Assembly: GCA_015698045.1 (NCBI GenBank)
Contig: BLAL01000081.1
Span: 126,501-190,500, forward strand
Length of the DNA: 64,000 bases
Source of the DNA: Rhizophagus clarus
Lineage: Eukaryota; Glomeromycota; Glomeromycetes; Glomerales; Glomeraceae
Direction of reading: 5' to 3'
Shown here: piece after piece, positions 13,001-25,139 of the stretch
Layout: each line of letters opens with the position of its first letter
Numbering within the stretch: the stretch's first letter is position 1
The notes under the pieces: model-generated
Told to the model about the DNA's origin: nothing
What the model saw: the letters and a program-made list of their open reading frames with translations, nothing else
Databases searched by the model: none
Position numbers and translations under genes: made by a program

Positions 13001-13295
13001 TTTATAACAATTTTTTAATCATAGCGACATAAAGAAAAATACCCAAATTTATCGAATATAGCTAGGAACTACTTTGGGATTCCAGGTTATTAATTTGTTT
13101 TTATTTCACTATTCAATAATATTTATTAATGTAAAAAATATTAATATTTTATTTGGTAGCAACAAGTGCCCCCTCTGAACGTATTTTTTCAAGCGCTGCC
13201 AATATAATAACATATGATAGAGCAAGTCTTACTTCCGAACTGTACGTGTAGTTATGTGTCTAAAATATTGGTTTCGTTCGGGTGTTTTAGATTAA
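10055..13295 (+). pseudogene. hAT transposase (BED finger, DDE core, hATC dimerisation domain), broken
   Basis: The start MTSESGENQVEYD opens an acidic leader, followed by a BED zinc finger (VWKHIIYDETEKKAKCNHC to SHIKSKH). The hAT core has the first acidic motif in TIDVWTSSNN, the second in MTTDNASNNVTF with RCLAHVINLAAQQ after it, then DVHTRWNSTYDI. ILDPRLKIEYMK follows, and the C-terminal hATC domain has SAPSERIFSSAANI and ends VVMCLKYWF. Short GT-AG introns separate the blocks, for example after SEAI near 10446 and after KIALILR near 10792. Defects: TAA near 10162 and TGA near 10250 in the N-terminal part, a frame change near 10990, one base lost near 13240, and the nested insertion at 11357-11796. 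It cannot make a full protein. Confidence 0.88.
11357..11796. mobile_element. 440-bp Mutator-like non-autonomous element nested in hAT gene
   Basis: The ends are inverted repeats of about 32 bp: left GGACCGGGAAATCTTATAAT then AGAGGTCAC, right (opposite strand) GGACTGGGAAAATTAATAAT then AGAGGTCAC. They are flanked by an exact 10-bp direct repeat TAGTTTAATA at 11347-11356 and 11797-11806. A 9-11 bp target duplication with long inverted repeats is the Mutator signature. The insert splits the hAT exon after DEEVGSLI and carries no gene of its own; the end of the preceding open frame runs into it by chance. Confidence 0.88.
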
Positions 13296-13599
13296 ATTTT
13301 AACGTAGAACATATATGTGATACAGTAAATTTTTTTTTTTGAAATTTTTAATTGGATTTATTAGTTTTTTATTTTTTCCGTCAATTTTGACCCAATTTTA
13401 TTATATGAATTTCGTTATTTGTAGTTTTGACATAAAGATTGTAAATAAATATTTAGTATGTTTCTTAAAAAAAAAAGAATCAAAAAAATTGTAATACATA
13501 ATTTGCGTAATGCATTTACGTATATTCCTTTTATTAATGTATTATTAATTATTATGAACTGAACTAAACGGTTTTTCTTAATCAATTTAATGAAAAAAA

Positions 13600-14060
13600 A
13601 GAACATTTTTATTGCTTTAATAAAAAACGTTTTTTTTTACAGTAGCAATACCACACATTCAAATTGCAAATGAACAAAGTGAAAAAAGATTGTGATTGGA
13701 AAATTAATAAGAAAATGAATTATTTGAAATTATCACACTCGTTATTGTAATATATGCCGCTAAGCCACATTAATTTTTTCACAATTGTAATATAAAAGTT
13801 ATAAAAAAAAACGTTGCAAAATGTTTTTTTATGATATTTGCGAAATTAATAAAAAACATTTTTTTACAACATTGCGAAACGATTTTACATTTCGCAACTT
13901 TTTTTTTGCATAATCAATGATAACGTTTTTTTACAGCATTTCGCAACGTCTTTTTGCGAAATTAATAAAAAAAAATTGCAAACCATTTTTTTACAACATT
14001 TTGCACCGTTTTTATCATTCTAATAAAAAAATATATTGCGAAATGTCATTTTTTGTCAAT
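13600..14060. repeat. subterminal repeats CGTTGCGAAACG-type, right arm of hAT element
   Basis: Degenerate copies of AAAACGTTGCGAAATGTTTTT and its complement, separated by short AT spacers. They mirror the left arm at 9300-9690. No gene. Confidence 0.7.
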
Positions 14061-14257
14061 TAAATGGCTTTGCATCTTTTTTTTAATACATAACTTATCG
14101 GTAATTTGGTTCAGTTTTTGATAATTACTGACCAGTATCGGTATTGATGATTACTGAAACTGATCAGTTTCAATAATCACTAATACCGATACTGATCAAT
14201 TTGGTTTGGTATCAGTTTTTACAAAAACTGTACTGAACTGAACCGATCAGAGACCTA

Positions 14258-14492
14258 TTTGTTCCTTATAAGTATTGAGAAATTCGTCTATAGCTGAGAG
14301 GTCCATAGTTATTATTGAGCTAAAAATAGTCGAAGGGTTCCTCTTGATGAGTCCTGAGATAAAGTCTACTATAACATCGTGAAAACAGTCAGAAGATATA
14401 CTTTTTAGAGCAGTAGTAGGGGTAACTTTGGTTGTAGAAGACGTTGCTGTGATTTTTGAGGCTGGGTTGGTTAGCAAAAAGCCTTTCTTCAT
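14258..14492 (-). pseudogene. 5' fragment of a lineage-specific gene, cut by the hAT insertion
   Basis: Begins MKKGFLLTNPASKITATSST, a Ser/Thr-rich leader, then VIVDFISGLIKRNPSTIF and MDLSAIDEFLNTYKEQ. The frame continues only three more codons (IGL) into the hAT terminus and stops, so the true gene is cut exactly at the element's edge at 14257/14258. I do not know its function and found no other half on the far side of the hAT. It is transcribed away from 14493-14890, where no gene is seen. Confidence 0.55.
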
Positions 14493-14894
14493 GATGAAAA
14501 TAAAATATTTTTTTTCGTGAAAATTTGGTTCACAGATCTGCAGGAAAGAGTTCCAGAATTAATAATTATCTCAATTTCAATTTTTAAATTTTTAATATTT
14601 TAGGTATTTAAATTAAGTTATTTATTACATTAAAATTTATTTGTATTTTAATTTTTATAATAAATTGTACTATAAATATAAATTTATAAGTTATTTATAA
14701 AAGTTTTTATATATGTCATAAAATGAGTTACTTAGCAATATAAAATTTTTGATGTTATAATAAAATTTTGCTTAGCAGAGTTTAAAATAATTTGCTTATT
14801 AATCATAGTAAAAAATTTGGATTTTAATATGACCTATGTATATATTATTTGGGGTCCTAATTAGATAAAGGGTTATCGAACAAAAAAATAATTA
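14493..14894. other. no gene seen
   Basis: AT-rich sequence upstream of two divergent gene relics (14492 minus, 15033 plus); nothing recognisable beyond low-complexity stretches. Confidence 0.5.
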
Positions 14895-15032
14895 TGTATA
14901 ATAGCATAGATATCATGTATCATGGACTACATTCTGAATATTTGTATTTATTTTTGCATATATTAATAAAGTGATTTTACATTTGCCACGTAACATTGAA
15001 TAATTCTTTTATGTATAAAAATATTATCTATC
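14895..15032 (+). promoter_or_regulatory. conserved upstream block of the MSSxLE coiled-coil family
   Basis: TATCATGTATCATGGACTAC followed by TTTGTATTTATTTTTGCATATATTAATAAA recurs upstream of the related gene at 39708 (39515-39625) and, weaker, at 50210-50290. Conservation outside the coding sequence suggests a promoter copied along with the gene; a start site cannot be given. Confidence 0.55.
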
Positions 15033-15355
15033 ATGTCATCTGATCTTGAAGTATTGATCACTAAACTTGAGGCTAAGAAAACTAATGAGAAAGCTAAACT
15101 TGAAGCACTTGAGACTAGAATTTTAAAACTAGAGTATGATCAGATAGAAAGAGAGACTAGATTTTTAAAACTAGAGCAGAATCAGACAGAAAGAGAAGTT
15201 AAGAAAAATCAGAAATTCCAGACTAGATGTATCCAGATAGCTAAGGAAATTCTTAATGAGAAACCTATTATCGAATATCGTCCTTCTTTCTTAAATGGAT
15301 TAGAGATTGATGCTTTTTTCCAAAAATATCAAATCACATTAGAGATGTAAAGGGC
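15033..15355 (+). pseudogene. coiled-coil protein fragment, MSSDLE family
   Basis: An open frame of 105 residues opens MSSDLEVLITKLEAKKTNEK and is almost wholly charged coiled coil (LEALETRILKLEYDQIERET). It shares its start, its heptad pattern and its upstream block with the gene at 39708 (MSSELELLKQRITELEAK). After FFQKYQITLEM the frame closes, and further recognisable pieces continue in other frames to about 15530, so this is the head of a longer decayed gene. I associate the family with mycorrhizal fungi from memory; function unknown. Confidence 0.55.
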
Positions 15356-15589
15356 TTAGCATCGGTTTCATAGCACTAGTTGGTATAAGGATGTTAAAAA
15401 ACTTGAAAATATTGTTAATCATAATCAGAAAAAATGATGCATATGTCAAGATAAAGGAATTTCTCTTCTTGAGGTATGGTATGATGAAAAACCAAAAATT
15501 GTTATTCCTAAAAAGATATAAAAAATTAAGGAGTTTATTTGTCTAGTATCCAAAAGTTTTGATATTCAGACCATATTCTATAAAATATT

Positions 15590-16030
15590 AACCTCCAAAT
15601 ATCTGGATTGGTATGCCAAATTGACTGGTTTACCAAGTATTTTGACAGATAAGTTTCAATTCAAATTATACAAAAGATATAAAAAAGAAACTGAAAATGA
15701 GCCATGGAATTATCAAAAGTCATGATAAGTATATTAAAAAAACCTCAAGCTTCTAATTTCAAGCTTATTACTTTCAAAACCAAATCCAATCCAGAATTAA
15801 TTATCAAATTCATCTTAGAGCACTTCACATACTTGAAATTCTGAAATAGTTTTAGAGAGATTGATAATTATAATTTTGCATCACCTCAGCTGTAAAGCTC
15901 ACTATGTCCTATTTGCGATAAAAAACATGAGAATTATGGATTACATGGCGAATGGTATAGGAATAGAACAGAATATTGTCTTACCTGCAACACCTCAAGT
16001 AATAAATTCAAGTTCACAATAGTATCATAG
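15590..16030 (+). pseudogene. zinc-ribbon family relic, paralogue of 41276-41780
   Basis: Short blocks match the better kept copy at 41276: LDWYAKLTGLPSILTDK, KLYKRYKKETENEPW, then LIIKFILEHFTYLKF, and a Cys pattern (CPICDKKHENYGLHGEWY, CLTC). Broken in several places. Function unknown; the C-x2-C pair plus a second pair suggests a small zinc ribbon. Confidence 0.6.
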
Positions 16031-16441
16031 GATGAAATAAATCATGTGAAATCAATCACCTAAAAAAATGCGTAGTTTTTACTTGTAAATTTCTTTATTT
16101 TTTCTCCTAAAAATTTTAGCTTATTTTATCAGACCTCCTTACCAATATTTACATAAGAAAGTGTTAAAATTTTTCTATTGTAATTTTAAGAAGTGCGTGT
16201 TAATCGTGAAATCATATTAGCATAATTTTCTTTAAAAGTATATTCCAAATTCGATTCTTAGACTCACTACAAAATAAAATAAAGTGAGACGCTGGTTAGT
16301 TATTCTTTTTATCTTAAAATTAATTAATTTATAGTTATATCTAAAATCATCATAATCATCAATAGATAAACGTCAATGATCAGGTGCAGTATATAATCGT
16401 CATTTATGTGACTATAAATTATTAAATATATATATATATAT
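16031..16441. other. no gene seen
   Basis: AT-rich flank ending in an (AT)n run at 16426-16440 that abuts the inverted-repeat element at 16442. Confidence 0.5.
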
Positions 16442-16825
16442 GTTATGCCTCAAATGACATCGTGCGTCAGATGCCAATTTTGAATTTTAAAATAAGAATA
16501 TTATCACGAATATGAGTTTGTTTATGCTGAAAATTTAAAATTATATGTTTACAAATATGAGAAACAAGTTTACTTAGTCTTCTAAGACACATTGAGACTA
16601 TAAAAATTAAAGTTTATTATAGCATATAAGATTATTTAAAGTATATAATTATTATGGGTCAGATCCATGTAATATTTTCAGGATGTATATAATTCATCAT
16701 GACACGCAAGTCCACTTATGGTACTGGAAGCAACTTTATTAGCAAAAAAAAAAGTTTTCTTATAGGCGTTTGCATCTGACGCGCGTCAATTGTTATTTGA
16801 CGCACGACGTCATTTGAGGCACAAC
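16442..16825. mobile_element. 384-bp inverted-repeat element (MITE)
   Basis: Terminal inverted repeats of about 30 bp: left GTTATGCCTCAAATGACATC then GTGCGTCA; right, on the opposite strand, GTTGTGCCTCAAATGACGTC then GTGCGTCA. Inside the right arm lie TGACGCGCGTCA and GACGTCA palindromes. Flanks are ATATAT on both sides, so the target duplication may be TA-type and is not certain. It sits about 110 bp upstream of the Crinkler-like gene at 16935. No coding capacity. CpGs are better kept than in the surroundings. Confidence 0.8.
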
Positions 16826-16934
16826 ATATATACCACATTTTTTAATGTAATGCAAATTTTTTCTTTTTTTTTGAGACTGTAAAACTTGTTGACTGCTTTG
16901 TCCCACTTTATATTTTTATCTAAATCAAATTAAA

Positions 16935-18969
16935 ATGTTATTGTTTGAAGTTGTAAAAAGATATGATGTAAAACAACTTGTTACTTTTTTACGAGAAAAG
17001 AACCTTGGTCTTAAAAAGAAAGAATATAAAATTTTTCATAGAGAAAGAGTTAATGGTCATCAATTTCTTCTATTGACCAGAGAAAAACTTCTTGCTAATC
17101 CTTATAAATTTCCTAGAAGACTGACTGAGGATCTTGCAGAGTTTATTGATGAGTTAAATAAACAAAGTAGGTTCAATAAAATAGTTTAAAGTTCATGCGC
17201 TTTTATTATTTAACAGTCATCTTTCAGGGCAGTTTATTTTCATAGTAATTAAAGCTATTTTTTTGTTTTTTTAAAGCTTCTTGGTTAAGAAGAAGCATTA
17301 TCATGTGTTCCGTTACCAATTAGATATCATTCAAATGTTATTACCTCACAGGCCACTACATATTCAGGTGATCAATTTCCAACAGAGATACATATTTGGG
17401 GTAGGATCCCAGATATTACTGATACAACTCATAATCATAAAAAAGAGCAAATTGATGTGAAATTTAGAAGCTAAAAAACATGTTTTTTGCAATTTTCTCA
17501 TCAACCAGTAATCCAAATTGGATGAGCTTTTTTTTAAAATGTAGCTCTCAATGAGATCTACAAAATAAAAAAATGTTTGTCAAAATTGGTTGAATAGATG
17601 GCGAGATATCCTTAAAAAACTAAAAGAGCAAATTGGCCTAATTTTGAGAAAAATAGGTAAAAAAAAATGTGAGTTATTTTAGTAATGTCCAGGGTCCTTT
17701 TGGGGTGATATTTTTGAAGAAGTCAATAAGTTTCACTTTGACAATGAACCAAAATTTAAAAGGTCACAATTTGGCAACTTCTCATCTTGTATTAATGAAG
17801 AGGATATTCGTAATGCTTTTTATTACAATATTTGTCAAGTTTTAAACATTCTTTTACCAGACTATGATTTTTCAAGACAATCAGTTCCTATCGTTGGTGT
17901 ACCAGATTTTTTTGCCATGTTTGGTACATTTAAATTCATCGCACTAATCGAGATTAAGAGGGAGCACAGTTTTCAATTATTACTATTGAATGGTGAACAA
18001 ACATTTCTGTATTTTGATGAAATAAGCAAATGTTATGAAATAAACGAACATGCAAGAGATGTTATTCAACAGACTTTTACCTATATGGCAGAAGCTCAAC
18101 TTCAGTATAGCGTGTTATCAACCTATCAACATCACTAGTTTCTGCACCGATCAGCTAATGAACTATCAGTGCTTTATATTTTAAAGACCCTTCCAATACA
18201 GTCTCAATCATCACCGGTCCTTAAAACATATGCATATATGGTTCAGGTTTTATGCACAGATTCCTTTTCTAGGGATCATGTTATAACTACTGACAAAAGA
18301 AAAAGACAGTCAGTCTCCTATTCTGAAATAACTACTAAATCAACTAAGAAGGGAAAAATGACAGTCATAGCTTCTAAGAAGAAACAATCTTCTAGTATAC
18401 ATGAAAAAAGTCAGATATCTACTCAGAATCTTAGCTTTGCAGATTTCAAGTACAAGAGTATATTAGGCTAAGGATGAAGTGGGAAGACATTCCTATATGG
18501 ATTCTGCAGAAATACAATTGCTTTGAAGTGTACTGATCTATCAAAAACCCCACATGTCTTGAAAGAGATGCAACAAGAGGTCAATATTTATAAAATTCTC
18601 TCTGATATTTAAGGAATTCATATTCCAAATTTGTTGTGTTATGGCTTTTACAGTAGAATGTATTATGCTATTGGCATGACTCTCGTTGGTTCTACTTTAA
18701 ATAATTACAAACATATAACAGAATGGCAAAAGGTTATGGATCTTCTTGCATTGAATGCAATTCACAAAAGAGGTATACTTCACAATGATATTCACGAGAA
18801 AAATATTTTGCTTGATGATACTAATGATGCTGTTTACTTAATTGACTTTGGGATGGCAAGATATCATTGTGACGCTAAGAAAAGTTGGAGATTGTTTGAT
18901 GAAGAGAAACGTAAATTGATTTGTTTGCTAGATCATTATACTTTATTAGATAGTATAATTGTTGAATGA
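16935..18969 (+). pseudogene. Crinkler-like SAM / nuclease / protein-kinase gene, fossil
   Basis: Three parts of a known Glomeromycotina Crinkler-like architecture are visible in order. First is an N-terminal SAM-like domain (16935-17186: VVKRYDVKQLVTFLREKNLG). Second is a PD-(D/E)XK-type nuclease region (about 17690-18250: IVGVPDFFAMF, then ALIEIKREHSF with the ExK pair). Third is a C-terminal kinase (about 18400-18965: IHKRGILHNDIHEKNILLDD with the HxD-N loop and YLIDFGMARYHC as the DFG segment). The copy is broken in several places and contains unrelated sequence near 17450-17690. Families of this build are described as effector-like or toxin-like; here it is a dead relic. The domain calls rest on motifs. 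Confidence 0.75.
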
Positions 18970-19850
18970 TTTTACAATTAGTATTTTGAATTCAGATAAT
19001 TTGTATAGCTGTGTATTTTACAAAATAGAAACATAATGTATTACAATCAGCATCTGCTCTTGCAATTTATTTTTAATCAATGAAAGAAAAAAAGTGATAG
19101 TTAAATTGTGAATAAATACGCTTAATAAATTTGTTTTAATTTCGTATGATTGTGATTGAGTTTGAGTTTATATATTATATTTCTGATCCAGATTTTTTAT
19201 TCGATTCAGACATGCAGTATTTATTGCTGACATTGTACAATGAGCTGTATGACACATATAAGGCACGAAGCTTATATTTTTCAAACTCAAGTAAATAGGA
19301 ATGCTAACAAGATATTACGCAATTTTAAAAAGTATGAATATTTTTTTGGTTATGGCAGTACATTGAAATGAAATTTCTGTTCATCATTTCCAAGAAGTTT
19401 ATTAGCAATTTGAAAGTTACAATAAACTTCGGCGAGACTTTCACTAAGTTAAGGTTATTAATTTTTGATACTGATATCTCGTATAATTATAACTAACATC
19501 TACGACCAATTTTTTCTATCTAGTTGATGGTTGGAATAAATAAAGTGATGGTGCTAGTATAGATAGTTTAGACAAGTGAAAAACATCTGCATAGAATCAT
19601 CATGTAGCAAATCAATTGTATGTATCACAACTACAAGTCGAATCATATATTTTATTTTCTGTACCAATAAAACATTCGAAACAAAAATCATAAATGATAC
19701 CAAGAATTTTTTATGGAGCGTGCATCAGAAAGATAAAAATGTTTGTATGCCAGTTTCATATATATAATAATGTTTACTTTATTGCACAGTGTACTCAGTA
19801 ACTACTAACCGCATAGATCAAAACTCTTAAATTATATAACAAAAAACCAT
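18970..19850. other. no gene seen
   Basis: AT-rich sequence without recognisable coding blocks; one short open frame (19576-19764) has no family signal. Confidence 0.5.
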
Positions 19851-19939
19851 TTCCTTGGGGAATGATCAGAGGTGCATAAAATTTTCCAATCATAACATTT
19901 TTGTCACGGTTTTTCCACCTTCTTATCAGGAGAATGTTA

Positions 19940-20510
19940 TGAAGTTCTCAATCAGAAGTGTAGTAGTCCAACTTCTATTAGAGGAGATTCACAATTATCC
20001 CAATCAAGTAGGACGTCAGTTATATCTAATTTGATGAGTGAAAAGTTTGTTTCAACATCAACAATAATGGAGGGTGTCAAAGTCTGAAGATTTGGAAGCT
20101 CTAGGTCTGAATGACGCAACTGATGCCAAAGGTATTTTCTTGTGAATCTCCAATAGGATTGATCATGCCAAATCTAAAACGAAGATGCATCTCAAGATCT
20201 TATTTACAGCTATTTTGATTTTGGGAAAGCTGTATTTAAACGGTACAAAGAATTAAATCTCAAACATGGTAAGGATGGATCTCAAGCATTAGTCAAAAGT
20301 GAGATTAGAGAAGCAGTTCCTGAGGCAAAATGTTCTGACAAAACTTTATGAAAAAGGATGGAAAAATCTGAAAAGATGTATAATTTTTTAATAGCATAGG
20401 TAAAGAAAAAATAGCCCAGATTAGATCTATCCCTCCATCATATGTCTTAAATCTAACTAAGGAAGAAACTAAATATGTAATGGCTGAAATCTTAACGCAT
20501 AAGGTTTGAC
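19940..20510 (+). pseudogene. relic of the KxERxxKxYxLF..IGKEKI family
   Basis: Coding blocks include DFGKAVFKRYKELNLKHGKD, SEIREAVPEAKCSDKTL, KRMEKSEKMYNFFNSIGKEK and YVMAEILTHKV. The last two match 44220-44420 (ERSEKVYKLFNTIGKEKIAR) and, more loosely, 40590-40730 (KAVKIYKIFEKVGIENIKYI). Even the 3' flank is shared: GGTTTGACAAG then CTTGTCCAG appear after both 20510 and 44415. At least two frame interruptions. Function unknown. Confidence 0.6.
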
Positions 20511-20599
20511 AAGATCAGATAGCTTGTCCAGCCTCAGCCATCTGAAAATGTATTCTAATAATCAATAAAATGGTCTATATCATGTTTTAATAAAATATT

Positions 20600-20830
20600 T
20601 TACGTAATTTTTCTTGATTGTTTAAACCACTACGTTCACATTCTTTGACGAGCTTGAACAGCATGTCCATACTCAACCATCCAGAAAAAATAATTCCCAG
20701 ATTGTTTAGCTGTAATGTGTGGAACATAATTTTAGAAGATAAATTTAACCAGATATTTCTGCGCAATTTTGTTAGCAAAAGCTAATCAAGCAGTCCAGAC
20801 TCTACAATATATAAATTGGCAGGATACAGA
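20600..20830. repeat. block shared with 44685-44880
   Basis: AGATAAATTTAACCAGAT followed by CTGC(G/T)CAATTTTG and CAGTCCAGACTCTAC occurs in both places, in the same order and downstream of paralogous gene relics. Probably the intergenic part of one duplicated unit. Confidence 0.5.
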
Positions 20831-21500
20831 CCATCATATTATGATCCCTGTATAGATTATGATTATCTTGTATGGGAGTCATATTACGAATCACATAAGG
20901 GGAATATCTCTTAACTCACCACTAACATGCTCATAGTACGTCTTACCCAAATGAGACGAAGAGACAGTACACATGGTAAATGTTATATTCTCTCCTAGAA
21001 AGTGGCTCTTGCAAAGGAGCTCTTATGTGTTTTACGTGGTCTAATAATAGATAAATCTTCATACTGTTAATCTTTTTTTTTAAACAGATTATAGTCAAAA
21101 CCATTGTGTTTATAGTTTAAAACATGTTCCATATCATATCTAGGACAGATATTGATAGGTTTAGTTACAGTTTTATTATCTTATCTAATATGATCTTAAC
21201 CATTTCACTGGGCATATTTATTAGCAACTTTAATAGTGAATTATATTAATTTATAGTGTTTTTTGCGATTCTTTTACCAACTTATACTTAAGAATATCAT
21301 GTCTTAAACGCGCAAAAAAAAAATATATTAAAAAGCAAATAAAAGTAAATACAACAGATCTAGACACATGTAAAAATAAATTAGAATCAAAGTCTGAAAA
21401 AGAATACGAATTATGTAATCTTCATATTATCAGGGTTAAAAACCATAAGTCCAATGTAACAATAATTTATTTGTATATTACATTATGTCAGATATTAGTT
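20831..21500. other. no gene seen
   Basis: AT-rich intergenic sequence with no coding blocks I recognise. Confidence 0.5.
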
Positions 21501-21791
21501 CTGTTCATTTCTGTTCTATTTGTTCTGTTCCAATTTCAAAAAATTTTTTAGCCAATCAAATTCATTTGAAACCTGAATTAACAACTGGAACAACAGATCA
21601 AAAAAATTGATAATCCAAGTATTCTAAAATTTAAATATACAACGCGTGCTTGTTTTTAAACTATATGATTGGTTAGAAACAAACAGAACAGATCAAATAC
21701 GATTTTTCTGTTCAATTTATGCCATTTTTTAATTGGCTAACAAAACTTCCATTAAAATCAGATCAGAATGGAACAGAACAGAAATGAACAG
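21501..21791. mobile_element. 291-bp inverted-repeat element rich in CTGTTC/GAACAG
   Basis: Left end CTGTTCATTTCTGTTC, right end GAACAGAAATGAACAG, an exact 16-bp inverted repeat, with further CTGTTCC/GGAACAG copies just inside and a GAACAGATC copy in the middle. No coding capacity. A clear target duplication is not seen (ATTAGTT on the left, GGCTATTAA on the right). Confidence 0.75.
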
Positions 21792-21937
21792 GGCTATTAA
21801 ATGATAATTAATTATAGTAATTACGATATCTCATTAGCAAATGTTCTAGACTTATTATGTAAAAAAATGCATGTAAAATTAATACAACGTAATGAATTAT
21901 TCTAATCTATTATTAACTTTTTGTATTTCCAAATCAA

Positions 21938-24015
21938 TCAATCTGAAAATTTGAATCTCTTTAATACCCTTTCTGGTATACCTGTTTGTTTTTTCGTTTC
22001 TTTGATGTCTTTGAATTTTCTGTTAGCCATGATTTTATCTGCACGAGTTTCACCAATTCCATATACTGATAGGAGATCTCTGTGAATTGCTTTATTAATG
22101 TTCAAAGGACCTACATTAGCGTAAGCATGTACTCTGCCAGAATATGGACTGAAATATTTGTCCTAATTGGATGTGTCTACAATTTCAGAGTTTTTTGGTA
22201 ATTTAAAGTTTGAACAATTTGTGGTTGTAAACAAAATAAAAAAGTCTTTACTTGATGCAGACTTATTATGTTCATCATGGTAATCTTGTCCAGTGAGAGA
22301 ATTCACTTTTCATCTTTTATATTGATGGACTTCATTCAGTTTTTCAACCTTTAAATCAACATCTAAGCCAAGGAATGCATCACCATATGGCGCAGATGCA
22401 CCATTAATGATACAATGCTTGTATTCACGTACATCCACAGTTTTGTCTTCACAATTAATCTCTTTTTTACCCTTTCCATAATTTGATGAATTTGTGCTTC
22501 TTGGTGTACCGTGCATTCCAACTCCATATGATGATTTTTAAATTTGAAATCACCATTCAAACACGCTCCAATGTGAATACTTGAAATTTATGTTAATTCA
22601 CCATCACCTAGATTTCTTGATTTTAGTGTGCGAAAAGAAACAACAAAATGTTCAAAGTGTTGTCAGAACTGTAATCCTGGTGAACATGTCAGATTTTGAT
22701 TGGATCTGTGATCTTCATAGTCGCAGAAAAACCAGTCTCTAAGTACTGGATCCTTGCCATCAGAAGAATTAGTCAAGATCCAAATCCATATGTAAGGTAA
22801 ATCAAAATATCCCACACTGGAATTACCTTCACAAACATAACGAATTAGCCCAAGTTGTACAATATGATCAGGATATTTATTTGTGCCAGGAATATGCTTA
22901 TCAAATTCTAAAAGATGTTGAGTAAGTGTTGCTCATGCTATTGCTCTGGCTTCACTGGGTGATATCATAAGTGCCTCATAGTATCAGTCACGAAGTCTAA
23001 CACGTAAATTATTTATCATATCGTTGATGTTTACATTTTGAATATCACGGTCTTTTAAGATTTCCTGTAAAACTTTGAGAGCTCTCCCATAATCACCACA
23101 GTCATCTACCAGCATTTTAATGATATGATCATCTGTTTGAAAGATACAAGTTATAACACCGTCTTTAATAATGATAGGTGGATCCAGAGAAGCAATCAGC
23201 AAATATACCCGTTTATGATGTGTGATTTTCAATACACTGTCAACTGGATCAGTGACTGTTGCAGTATACAATAATATCAAGAAAGTACTTCGTAAGGCAA
23301 GGTTATGTATATTCATCAAAGTTATAAAGAATTTGAATGTCCTGTCATTCCAATCATTATTCGATTTCATTATGTTTTGTAGACCGTCAATAATCAACAA
23401 AATTGTCATGTCTTTTAATTTATAATTTTCGTATTTGGATACCAAATCAAAAACCTCCCATGGATATTGTAGTTTGTAATTAGAAATGATAAAATTCAAA
23501 TCTTTATCAGGAAGTAGTTGTTTGAGTAATCTAGTGCCAATAGCTCTATACACGCTCTGTTCTATACCACATCTCAAGCTATTTCTATTTTCAAATCCAA
23601 TGCTGAATACAAAAGCGTTTTCAATTTTCTTTCTCAATTCAAGATCTTCATCTTCATCTACCGAAAGATATGCAATTGCTGTTTTATGAAATTCCTGCGC
23701 ATTTCTTGACTTGCTTATGCCAGCACCTGAAAGGAATAGATATATCAGAATATATGTTTTGTCGAAATTACCTTTAAGAAAATTTTCATAATGTCCTTTG
23801 AGCTCATCTCGCAACTCCTCATATAACGTTTTTTCTGATTGATAGGTCCAATCTGAACCAGTACAATAAAGTAATGGTTTCAGTTTTTTAAATTGTAAGC
23901 CTATTGGGATAGTGAAATATTGATCAGTTATAACGCAAATTCTTAGATGTCTAAAATAACTAAATACATACCATTGGGGAATTCATCCGTAAATGATGAA
24001 GTTGGTTGACATACT
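21938..24015 (-). pseudogene. Crinkler-like P-loop NTPase gene, fossil
   Basis: On the minus strand, a leader (QPTSSFTDEFPN near 23990, then a short intron) is followed by YELRDELKGHY-type sequence. Then comes a long open part (23814-22984) with a P-loop segment at YLFLSGAG, MTILLIIDGLQN as the Walker B-like strand, and KRVYLLIASLDPP. Downstream blocks (22560-21938) include EYKHCIINGASAPYGDAFLG, KDFFILFTT and a helix-hairpin-helix-like tail (LLSVYGIGETRADKIM). This order matches a P-loop Crinkler-related family that I remember as abundant in Rhizophagus. The copy is broken in several places. Confidence 0.72.
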
Positions 24016-25139
24016 AAAAGAAAAAGAAAAAAAAGATTGATAAATTATAAGTCACGTTAGTGTGTTGATTAATCATTACGACGCAAAAACTTATCTTCTA
24101 AATTGGGTTAAGAGACCAATAAAAAAAAGGCAAAGTTAGTTGCTGAAAAAGAATAGTATTATAGTAGGTTTTTTTGACGAGTAAATTAACTTACTGCTTA
24201 TTAAAAAGGCTTTGTTAACTTGTTCTGATATAGCTTCAGGAAAATGTTTTTTATACTTAGCAAAAAATCTAAAAATTCCATCTTATTTCTTTATTTAGTT
24301 GTATTATAAAATTTTAAAAGAGAAAAAATAAAATGAAAAGCGTGAGATTTATATATTTAAATTATCACTAAATCTGAATGTTAAACTTTTATTAAACTTA
24401 CACGTTTTGTAAGTCTGAAAGATGAGATTTTTATTAATAATCATTATAAAAATGAAGTAATTGTGATATAAAACAAATAAAAAGAGTAATTTGAAATATT
24501 TTGATTTTATAATTTGTTTCTATCGCTAATATCGCTATTTATAAGTTTCATATATTCTAATCCATCCTAACTATATATACAACTGTCTATATCACTCTCT
24601 CACACATAAATCATGTAGTTCTGCAAGAAAACTTTTCCGTGATGAATTAATTTTGAACTTATAGTACCAGAGAATAATTAATAATTATTTGGTGCTTTGT
24701 GATCATAATTTTTGATAAAAAATAAACAACACATTTTTACCATTTTATTTCATTTTTGAAATATTCCAGTTCGTCAAATATTTGAAAAAATTGTTATTTA
24801 ATTTGCATCAAAAATAAATCATGGCACAGAGTTGTTTGATTTACTGCGCCAGATGTTTATGTCCTAAACCTGCAAGGTTAAGCACATTTGTGACCTTTCT
24901 TACTAAAATAAAGCACCTATAATCCTAAGATAGCTGTATTTTTATTCGTAACGCAAGTTTACTTAAGGTTTGGAATGATGTTAAAAATACTATTTTTAAT
25001 TTTAAATATAACGATCAATTTTTAGCACATCCTGAATGTATGCTAGTGTGTTAGGTTAAGTCACGATACATAATTTTGAGTATACCGGTGGCTCAACTGT
25101 CAATTAACTGACTGTTATAAGAGTTAAAAACTGATTTTT
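24016..25139. other. no gene seen
   Basis: AT-rich sequence upstream of the minus-strand Crinkler-like relic; the promoter of that gene would lie here, but no element is clear. Confidence 0.5.

Larger units (their letters stand above)
9298..14257 (+). mobile_element. hAT transposon, decayed; right end clear, left end not resolved
   Basis: A BED-zinc-finger hAT transposase gene (10055-13295) lies between AT-rich arms. The right end reads, on the opposite strand, TAGGTCTCTGATCGG (14257 inward), the same terminus as the small element at 31119-32020 (TAGGGCTCTGATCAG). Inside it lie direct and inverted copies of a CCGATACTGATCAG/GGTTCAG motif (14090-14250), with partners at 9700-9900. The left end shows only TAGGG at 9298-9302 running straight into the CGTTGCGAAAC repeats. 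It may be deleted, and no 8-bp target duplication of TTTGTTCC (14258-14265) was found there. A 440-bp Mutator-like element is nested at 11357-11796. Confidence 0.75.
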
